Source of the DNA: DATAEG01 sp051001975 | Lineage (GTDB): Bacteria > Actinomycetota > Actinomycetes > Mycobacteriales > Jatrophihabitantaceae | Direction: 5' to 3' | Assembly: GCA_051001975.1 (NCBI GenBank) | Contig: JBPCMU010000004.1 | Location: 1-18,080, forward strand | Length of the DNA: 18,080 bases | Shown here: one piece after another, positions 6,694 to 14,100 of the stretch | How positions within the stretch are numbered: position 1 is the first letter of the stretch | Layout: each line of letters begins with the position of its first letter | Position numbers and translations under genes: made by a program | Notes under the pieces: generated by a model | Database searches by the model: none | Seen by the model: only the letters and a program-made list of their open reading frames with translations | Told to the model about the DNA's origin: nothing

Positions 6694-7905
6694 ATGAACG
6701 AGCGCGCCGCACGCATACAGGGCTGGATCGACGATCGTGCCGAACAGATGGCCGACCTGCTCATCCGCCTGGTCGCCTGCGAAACCGAGAACCCACCTGG
6801 ACGGCGCCTGACCGAGTGCGCCGAGGTGCTGCGCATGGAGATGGACCGTCTCGGCCTGTCACCGGAGATTCTTGAGATCGAACCGACAGACAGCATCAAG
6901 GACCCGCGGATCGTGCGCGGCAGCGTCGGTACCGGAGAGAAGCTGGTCTACTTCCACGGCCATTTCGACGTCGTGCCGGTCCAGCACCATTCACAGTTCG
7001 CCGCCCAGCGCCGCGGCGGGAAGATCATCGGTCGAGGCACGGCGGACATGAAGGGCGGCATCGTCAGCATGCTGTACGGCGCCGCCGCAGCCAATGAGCT
7101 CGGCCTTCTGGATGGCGGGCGGATCGTCATCCACCTGGTCTGTGACGAAGAGACCGGCAGCGCCGTCGGCTCTGGCTACCTGCGCGACCACGACCTCATC
7201 GACCCGGCAGCACTGGCGATGATGACCGCCGAGCAGAGCGGCGAAGCCATCTGGAACGCGGCCAAAGGCGCACTCTCGCTGCGGGTAGACGTGCACGGGC
7301 GCCCTATCCACGTCGGACAGGCGTTCAAGGGTGTCAACTCGTTCCTGCACATGCTCAAGATCGCCGCACCGCTGGAGTCCTACGCAAAGCGGATGAGCGA
7401 GCGGCATACGGCCTACCCGGTCGGCGAGGGCGAGGCGGCCGGCACCATGGTCGTGATCGGCGGGCAGTCCGGCGGCGGCTCGAACTTCAACGTCGTACCC
7501 GCCCGCACGTACTTCACCGTCGACGGCCGCTTCAACCCCGAAGAGAACATCGATGCCGAACTCGAGCACATCACCGACACCATCAACAACGCCGCCCGCG
7601 ATGTCGGCGCCGACGTCTCGATCCGCGTCACTCAGTTGGCCCCGGCCGCCGACACGCCACTCACCGACCCTGCAGCCGAACTCCTCGGCGACTGCGCCAC
7701 CACAGTCACCGGCTCACCCGCTCGCTACGAACTGTGCGCCGGGTGTCTGGACACCCGCTGGTACTCGCAGCTCGGCATCCCCGCCTTCGGGTACGGCGCC
7801 GGCCGCTTCGACGTCTCCCACGGGCCTGACGAATACGTCGAGGAAGTCGCTTTGCACCGCGTCGCCGCCGTCTACGCCCTGTTCGCCAGCCAGCTGATGA
7901 GCTGA
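6694..7905 (+). CDS. M20-family metallopeptidase (ArgE/DapE-like)
   Basis: A 403-residue cytoplasmic hydrolase with two metal ions. The metal and catalytic landmarks are intact: HGHFDVVP (88-95), GRGTADMKGG (113-122), DEETGS (151-156) and the C-terminal SHGPDE (His376). The inserted dimerisation domain lies at about 185-300 (NAAKGALSLRVDVHGRP to TYFTVDGRFNPEEN). The family removes acyl or aminoacyl groups from amino acids or small peptides; substrate cannot be assigned among ArgE, DapE and carboxypeptidase types. ATG 6694 is chosen because GAGAGGA precedes it by six bases; the upstream frame from 6628 has no homology. A decayed copy of its last codons lies at 1358-1470. Confidence 0.93.
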   Translation: MNERAARIQGWIDDRAEQMADLLIRLVACETENPPGRRLTECAEVLRMEMDRLGLSPEILEIEPTDSIKDPRIVRGSVGTGEKLVYFHGHFDVVPVQHHSQFAAQRRGGKIIGRGTADMKGGIVSMLYGAAAANELGLLDGGRIVIHLVCDEETGSAVGSGYLRDHDLIDPAALAMMTAEQSGEAIWNAAKGALSLRVDVHGRPIHVGQAFKGVNSFLHMLKIAAPLESYAKRMSERHTAYPVGEGEAAGTMVVIGGQSGGGSNFNVVPARTYFTVDGRFNPEENIDAELEHITDTINNAARDVGADVSIRVTQLAPAADTPLTDPAAELLGDCATTVTGSPARYELCAGCLDTRWYSQLGIPAFGYGAGRFDVSHGPDEYVEEVALHRVAAVYALFASQLMS

Positions 7906-7960
7906 CCTCCAAGGCCTCCGCACGGCGATCGTCCCGTCCCATTGCCGATCCCGAACCGGG

Positions 7961-8689
7961 TTAGTCGTCGTTGTCACCGACCGTGCGCCGGTGGAGCACG
8001 ACGGCGGCGCCGGTGATGAAGACGATGAGGCAGGGCAGGGACAGCCACGCGGCGCTCGCAAGCGTGTTGTCGAGGGTGAGGTAGCCGATCGCGGACAGCG
8101 TGATGGTGGCGGTGAGCGCGGTGGCCGTCCAGGAGAACCACCTAGGCATGTCGAGGTCGCCGCGGTGGATCGCTCGGATCACTGTTGCAGCAAGGACGGC
8201 GAGCAGCAGCATCTTCACGCCGTCGAGGCGGTTGATCGCGCGGTAGACCGTGCCGATGGAGCCGGTCGCTGCGTCGTTGACGAGGCCAAAACTAAGCCAC
8301 ATGCCCAGAGCCAGCTGCACCACGGACACGCTGGCTGCAGCGAGCCCTGCGACGCCGGTGATGGCTCGCGCCGCTCGTGCCTCGGGGCGAACGGCGCGGG
8401 ACAGTGCGACCGTCACGATCGCTAGTAGAACTGCGGGCAGTCCTTCGGTCAGGAAGTACTGCAACCCGACCACGCCGACATGACCGGCGTACGCGCGTTG
8501 AATCTGCTCACCTGATGAACGAACCTCGGTCGACGAACTGAACACGGACAGGCCGGCAATCCAGGACAGGGCGAACCCAACGCCGGCCAGCAACAGGACA
8601 GGCCGGCTGCCGCCGCCGTCGGTCCGGTCGTGGGCACCCCCGGAAGCCGGAACGTGAACCGTGACGGGGCGGTATGGCGTTGTGCTCAT
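7961..8689 (-). CDS. six-TM hypothetical membrane protein
   Basis: A 242-residue integral membrane protein I cannot place in a named family. About six hydrophobic segments occur near residues 30-50, 80-98, 108-135, 158-172, 185-205 and 212-233. The N-terminal 29 residues are polar and Gly/Pro-rich, the C-terminus is short and acidic, and a polar outside loop (51-75) contains SSSTEVRSSGEQIQRAYAGH. Its ATG overlaps the TGA of the MarR gene by one base (TGATG), so the two are translationally coupled and the regulator probably controls this gene. It converges with the M20 gene across 55 bases. A transport or stress-envelope role is possible but not shown. Confidence 0.85.
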   Translation of the reverse strand: MSTTPYRPVTVHVPASGGAHDRTDGGGSRPVLLLAGVGFALSWIAGLSVFSSSTEVRSSGEQIQRAYAGHVGVVGLQYFLTEGLPAVLLAIVTVALSRAVRPEARAARAITGVAGLAAASVSVVQLALGMWLSFGLVNDAATGSIGTVYRAINRLDGVKMLLLAVLAATVIRAIHRGDLDMPRWFSWTATALTATITLSAIGYLTLDNTLASAAWLSLPCLIVFITGAAVVLHRRTVGDNDD

Positions 8690-9165
8690 CAGAGGTCTCT
8701 TTCTGGCGGTGCGAGGTTTGCGATCGCTCTGCCGAGTAGGGCGATGAGCTGCTTGCGGTCAGTGGGGCTGAAGTTGACCAGGGCACGCTCATTGATACCT
8801 GCAGCCGACGCCGCCGAGGCGTCGCGCAGGTCGGAGTCGAGACTGGTCAGGTAGACGCGTTGAAAGCGGTTGTTGTTCGGATCGCGCTCGCGCCGCACGA
8901 GGCCGCGCGCTGTCATGCGTTTGAGCATCTCGGCAAGGGTGGCCGTGTCGATGCTGGTGCGTCGCGACAGTTCTGTTTGGGTCAGCCCGTCCTCATGCCA
9001 CAAGCAGGCCAGAACGCCCCACTGGGTCGTCGTCAGGCCGTGCTCGGCCAGGGCGTCGTTGAACTGCGCGGTCATGGACTTCGACAACTGGCCAGCCAGG
9101 AATCCGAGGCTCCGGCCGAGATCGAATCCCACCCGGAGTTCGCCAACCTTAGTTCGTGTACTCAT
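8689..9165 (-). CDS. MarR-family transcriptional regulator
   Basis: A 158-residue regulator. The winged helix-turn-helix covers about 47-110: TTTQWGVLACLWHEDGLTQT, then ELSRRTSIDTATLAEMLKRM, then the wing ARGLVRRERDPNNNRFQRVY. Flanking helices at both ends would dimerise. ATG 9165 is preferred over the GTG at 9186 because the good promoter at 9173-9202 would place the transcript start at that ATG. It lies between ppk2 and the membrane protein gene, overlapping the latter by one base, which suggests it represses its own promoter and that gene. The ligand is unknown. Confidence 0.92.
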   Translation of the reverse strand: MSTRTKVGELRVGFDLGRSLGFLAGQLSKSMTAQFNDALAEHGLTTTQWGVLACLWHEDGLTQTELSRRTSIDTATLAEMLKRMTARGLVRRERDPNNNRFQRVYLTSLDSDLRDASAASAAGINERALVNFSPTDRKQLIALLGRAIANLAPPERDL

Positions 9166-9172
9166 GGTTCGT

Positions 9173-9202
9173 ATGCTAATTATCACCCTGCGGTGACGTC
9201 AA
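9173..9202 (-). promoter_or_regulatory. promoter of the marR-membrane protein operon
   Basis: On the minus strand TTGACG (9202-9197) and TAGCAT (9178-9173) form -35 and -10 boxes with an 18-bp spacer. The ATG of the MarR gene is the eighth base after the -10, predicting a leaderless or near-leaderless mRNA; no Shine-Dalgarno is present. Direct repeats GTTCGT (plus strand 9152-9157 and 9167-9172) straddle the start and could be part of the operator. Confidence 0.6.
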
Positions 9203-9222
9203 GTGTCCACGCCCTTCGGCAG

Positions 9223-10047
9223 CTAGCGGGGCTTGCTCAGGAGGCTCGCGGCATGGTCGGGCACGTACGTCTGCATCTCCCGCGGTGAACGGCGGTAGCC
9301 GGTCGACGGCGGCCGCTCGGGCAGGGTGACCGTCGTGCGCTCGACACTGGTGTAAGGAATGACGGAGAGCAGATGGGCGATCATGTTCAGCCGAGCCCGC
9401 CGCTTGTCCTCAGCCTCGACGACGTACCACGGCGAGTCAGGGATGTCGGTGTGGGTGAACATCTCATCCTTGGCCCGCGAGAAGTCCTCCCACCGGGTCA
9501 TCGACTCGACGTCGGTCGGGGACAGCTTCCACTGCCGCATCGGGTCGGCGAGCCGAGACTTGAAGCGGCGCTGCTGCTCGGCGTCGCTGACCGAGAACCA
9601 GTACTTGCGGAGCAGGATGCCGTCTTCGAGGAGCAGCCGTTCGAAGATCGGGCTCTGCCGCAGGAAGCGGTAATGCTGCTCGGGAGTGCAGTAGCCCATG
9701 ACCGTCTCGACGCCGGCGCGGTTGTACCAGCTCCGGTCGAAGAGGACGATCTCGCCGGCGGCCGGCAGATGCTCCACATAGCGCTGGAAGTACCACTGGG
9801 TGCGCTCGCGGTCGGTCGGGGTCGGGAGGGCCACGATGCGGGCGACCCGTGGGTTGAGGAACTCGGTGACCCGTTTGATGGTGCTGCCCTTGCCTGCGGC
9901 GTCACGGCCCTCAAAGACGACCGCCACCCTGGCTCCCGTCGTACGCACCCACTCCTGCATCAGCACGAGCTCGGCCTGCAGCCGTTGCAGCTCGGTCTCG
10001 TAAGCCTTGCGAGGTACCTTCGCGATCCGGTCATCGTGCTCGGCCAC
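9223..10047 (-). CDS. ppk2: polyphosphate kinase 2
   Basis: A 274-residue cytoplasmic kinase that transfers phosphate between inorganic polyphosphate and nucleotides. Walker A GRDAAGKGST (47-56) and Walker B VLFDRSWYNRAG (101-112) are exact PPK2 motifs. Further family blocks follow: GYCTPEQHYRFLRQSPIFER, LLRKYWFSVSDAEQQRRFKS, RQWKLSPTDVESM and the SPWYVVEAEDKRRARLN tail. A single domain of this length is typical of one-domain PPK2 enzymes; whether ADP, GDP or AMP is the preferred acceptor cannot be read here. The GTG start at 10047 is supported by AAGGAG six bases upstream. It lies 57 bases upstream of the MarR gene on the same strand and may read through into it. Confidence 0.96.
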   Translation of the reverse strand: MAEHDDRIAKVPRKAYETELQRLQAELVLMQEWVRTTGARVAVVFEGRDAAGKGSTIKRVTEFLNPRVARIVALPTPTDRERTQWYFQRYVEHLPAAGEIVLFDRSWYNRAGVETVMGYCTPEQHYRFLRQSPIFERLLLEDGILLRKYWFSVSDAEQQRRFKSRLADPMRQWKLSPTDVESMTRWEDFSRAKDEMFTHTDIPDSPWYVVEAEDKRRARLNMIAHLLSVIPYTSVERTTVTLPERPPSTGYRRSPREMQTYVPDHAASLLSKPR

Positions 10048-10258
10048 AGCGCACTCCTTCGTCTCGCCCCTGCGTGGCGATCATCGCACCGACCGGCCCG
10101 CACCCTGCAGAATGCACGCGGCGAAATTCGGGGCACGCCAGAGATCCGCCCGATCGTGCTGGCAGACGACGGCCGCGAAATCGCCATGTCATGGCGGTAA
10201 CTGCGCCCACGGCGAACGGCCTGTGCAGTGCGGGCCCGCAATCCATCGCGTCTCGGTG

Positions 10259-10959
10259 ATGGGCATCGTGGAGTTGCGTCCGAATTTGTACCGGCTGCTA
10301 CTGGGCCGCTATCAGGCCTACCTCTGGCGCGAGGACGAGTCGGTGACGCTGATCGATACCGGTGAGGCGGGCTCCGGCCCAGCAATCGACGACGCACTGC
10401 AGCAGGTCGGCCTGGTCGGCAGCGACCTGGACCGGGTGGTCCTCACGCATTTTCACGACGATCACGCGGGAGCGGCGGCCGAGGTCGCCTCTTGGGCTAC
10501 CGCGCAGGTAGTGGCGCACACCGCCGATGCGCCGGTCATCCGCGGCGAGGTCGAGGGTCCGCCGCCGACCTTCACCGAGTTCGAACGGGAACTGCATGCC
10601 CCCGTCGCCGCCGGACTGGCGCCCGCACCGCCGGTCCGCGTCGACCGCGAGGTCCGCGACGGTGACGTGCTCGACTTCGGCGGTGGCGCGCAGGTCATCT
10701 CCACCCCCGGGCATACCGACGGCAGCATCGCACTGCACCTTCCTGAGCATGGGTTCTGATCACCGGCCACATCGCTGCGGAATACGAAGGCGACGTGATC
10801 CTTGGCGTCTTCAACCTCGACCGAGCTCAGGCCGCCGCCTCGTTTCTCCGGCTGACCGACTTGGAGTTCGACGTGGCCTGCTTCGGCCACGGAGAACCTG
10901 TCCTCACCGACGCCCGCGTTCGTCTACCGCAAGCAGCGGCCACGCTGAACGTCGAATAG
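10259..10959 (+). pseudogene. metallo-beta-lactamase-fold hydrolase gene with a frameshift
   Basis: The frame from ATG 10259 encodes an MBL-fold protein with THFHDDHAG (63-71) and TPGHTDGS (149-156) but meets TGA at 10757-10759 after 166 residues. Adding one G to the GGG at 10751-10753 restores a reading of EHGVLITGHIAAEYEGDV and on to LNVE, stop 10957-10959, giving about 233 residues of normal family length. The downstream part holds the last ligand region (CFGHGEP). As read, the protein lacks its C-terminal metal-binding half and would be inactive. In addition, the usual GD metal-bridging aspartate reads GH (ggc cac). It is divergent from ppk2 across 211 bases in which I see no gene. Substrate unknown. 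Confidence 0.8.
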
Positions 10960-10967
10960 CCATCGGG

Positions 10968-10985
10968 CGGCGAACCGATTCGCCG
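10968..10985. terminator. hairpin after the MBL gene
   Basis: CGGCGAA and TTCGCCG form a perfect 7-bp stem with a four-base loop, nine bases after the MBL stop at 10959. There is no T tract. It lies in the 233-base convergent gap before the carboxylase gene; nothing else supportable is seen in that gap. Confidence 0.45.
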
Positions 10986-11192
10986 ACCTTCACCCCTGCC
11001 GCCGAGACGATGACCCCGCCTTGTCATACGGTGAGCGCCGTTCACAGCGAACCGTTAGCCGCCGCACAGCCGAATCTGCTGCAACGACACTGATTCGAGG
11101 CGATCGTGATGAGTATCCGCAGCCGCATCCACACGACCTGCGAGTTCCTTGCCCCCGCTCCCAGCGACCGACCTGACCCGCCGCACCAATCC

Positions 11193-14100
11193 CTATGCGG
11201 GCGGATGTGCCTCTGCAGTTTCTCGATCGAGAGTGGCTATCAACTGGGGCCGGAGTTCTTGCGCGCTGATCACCGTATCGACCGACCCGACCTCGACGGC
11301 CCGATGGATGTCGTGCACGGCGTCGAACTCGGCGGCCACCGCAACCAGCATCTCCGAACGGACCGCGGCATGGATCTCAGCCAGTTCGGTGGCGAGCCCC
11401 GCCCGCTCGTGCTCGGCCCCTGCCCGCAGTCGGGCCTCCACATCCTGCACACGTACGTCAGCCGCCGTTCGGGCATCTACGTCTGCGGAGAACACGACCG
11501 CGGCCGCCGGCGCACCACCGATCACCGACGCGAACGCACCCTCGACCGCCAGCACCGTCATCCGCGGATTGAGCGCCTTCGAGAAGACGACAAACGCGCC
11601 TCCGTGGTAGCGCGAGATCACGCAGAATGCGATAGGCCCGTCGAAATTGACGATCGCCCGGCCTATCTCGGCGCCGTACTCCAGTTGGAGGTTGCGCATC
11701 GAGTCCGGTGACCCGTCGAAGCCGGACAGGTTCGCGAGCACGACCAGCGGTCGGTTCCCGCTGGCGGCATTGATCGCGCGCGCCGCCTTCTTCGACGAGC
11801 GCGGGAAGAGCGTCCCCGCCGTGTAGGTATCGGGACCGTCGGTGGGCGGATAGCCGGGCCTCGGCACCGTGCGCGACTCGATACCCAGCATGCACACCGG
11901 CCACCCGCCGAGGTGGGCGTCGAACACGACTGCGGTGTCGGCGTCGGCCATTCCTGCCCAGCGCTCCAGCGTCGGGCGGTCCTGATCGGACAACGCGCGC
12001 ATCAGCGTGCGGATGTCGAAGGCCTTCTTGCGATCGGGATTGGTCGCCGCCGAGAAGATGTCACCGATCGTGCGGAAGTCGCTGTCGGGGACCTCGTGCG
12101 GGGTCAGCGTGACGTCGCGGTCGGCAGGGTCCTCGGTGGTTATCCGCCGCGGCCTCGACTCCCCTGGCGCGATGTAGGCGTGCTCGTAGTGGCTCATCAG
12201 GATGTCCCGGGCACCCTTGAGGTCCGGCGCCCAGTACTGCGCCTGCCCGTTGGGCCCCATCACCCGGTCGTAGCCGCCGATACCGAAGTTGTCCTCAGCC
12301 GAGACCCCGCCGGCGAAGTCCAGTGTCTGCTTGCCGGTCAGCACCATCGCGCTCTCGGGGGTCATGACGAGAACCCCCTTGGTGTGCATGAGCATGGTCG
12401 CTTCGGCATTCCAGTAGGGCTGCGCGCCGACGTTGATCCCGGCGACGACGATGTTGATCTCCCCGCCGGCCTGGGTGAACTCGATGATGCGCTTGAGTCC
12501 GCGCGCGACCCAGTCCATGTTCTCGGTACCGGACTGCATCGAGATCCGCGCACCGGCCGAGAGTGCGTACCACTCGACCGGCACGGCCAACTGCTCGGCC
12601 AGGTCGAGCGCGGCGATGATCCGCGTGCACTCGGCTTCGGCCACCGCACCGAGCGCCTTGGTCGGGTCGCCGCTGAGCAGGACGCGGGTGATTCCGTCGG
12701 GGTGCAGCGCGGTTGGCGTAGTGACGACGCCGACGACGATGCCCGCCTTGTTCAGCCCGGCCGGGCGATCCACGGGCGCGAGCCGACCTGCGTCGTCGAG
12801 GTCATGTTCGACGACCCGACCGTCGGGGCCGGCGACCATGGCGTGCAGCTCATAGGGGTACACCGTGCCGCGCCGCCGAGCCCGCACCACCTTCTGCGCA
12901 TAGTCGTCCAGCGGCTTGAGCCGATCGGTCGGCGGTGGCCCGACGGCGAACTGCACCCCGGTGCCCGGCTGGTAGAAGAACCGCGCCGCAACGGGGACGA
13001 TGGTGCCCTCCGGGGTGGCTACTCGACCTTGCGCGAGCACCTCGTCGATCCCGGCACCGGCAGTCAGCGGAGCGATCCCCCGCTGCAGCGCGGTGAGCTG
13101 CTCGACCTGGGCGTCGATGATCGGCCAGATGTGCACCCAGACGTGGTTCATGTCGAGCGCCACTGCCCGGGTGCTCAGCCGGGCCCGGGCACGGCGGATG
13201 CCCTCCACACAGTTGGCGATGACTCGTTCGACCTGCGGCAGCGAGCTGACCCGCTCGACGTCGTCGCGGACCACAGCGAGTTCGCGAACCTGCGCCAGCG
13301 CGACAAGGCGCTGGTCGGACGAGTTGTCCTTCGCGACGCAGTGGTAGAGCAGGACGTCCTCGGGCGCCTCCACGCGGGTGACGTCGAAGTCCCGCAGCCG
13401 CCACAGATCCAGCCGGCGGGCCACCATCGGATGCAGGTCCCGGACCAGACGGTCCTCGACCAACCCGTCGCCGGCCGGTCGGAACGTCAAGTACGACACC
13501 GGCCGATCACCGCCCGGGCACACGGCGACTGCGAGACGTCGTACGCCATGGACGAACGGGACGAGCTGCAACGTGGCGGCGAGTGCGGCCGCGCACTCGT
13601 CCGGGTCGAGCGGCGCCTCCGGCCAGGACAGGTAGAGATCGACCACGCCTTCCTGCCCGGGCTCACCGCTGGCCAACTGGTCGGCGATCCCGCGCGCAAG
13701 GCCACCCGTCGGCACCAGCTCGGCGAACGTTCCCACCGTAGAGACGAGGTGCGACGGCCGGCCGTCGAGGACGTAGTCGGCGACCGCGAACGGCCGGCCG
13801 TCGACGTCGGGGCAGCGCAGGTCGTGCATCTCGTACTCGCGGTAGTGCCGGCGGATCAGAACCTCGAGCAGCGGTTCGCGGGCCGGCAGTCCATCCTCGA
13901 GCCGCTCGGCGAGGAATCGGACGATCGGCTCTGGGATTGCCGCCAGTGCCTCCATCCGTGGCACCCGGTCGGGCGCGTCCGGATCGGCAGCGAGAGCCTC
14001 GACTTCCCCGCGCACGCCGGACAGAACGGCGGTGCGCTCGCTGGCGACCAGCGGCTGGTCGAACCAGCGGAATCGCACGCTGCGGGCCAGGTTGCCGACC

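Noticed and set aside
9498..9914. A 138-codon minus-strand frame inside ppk2
   Set aside because: It is an out-of-frame shadow of ppk2, whose own frame carries exact Walker motifs.
10527..11093. A 188-codon plus-strand frame overlapping the MBL gene
   Set aside because: It is Ser/Arg/Pro-rich in the alternative frame of the MBL gene. The metal-binding motifs are in the other frames.
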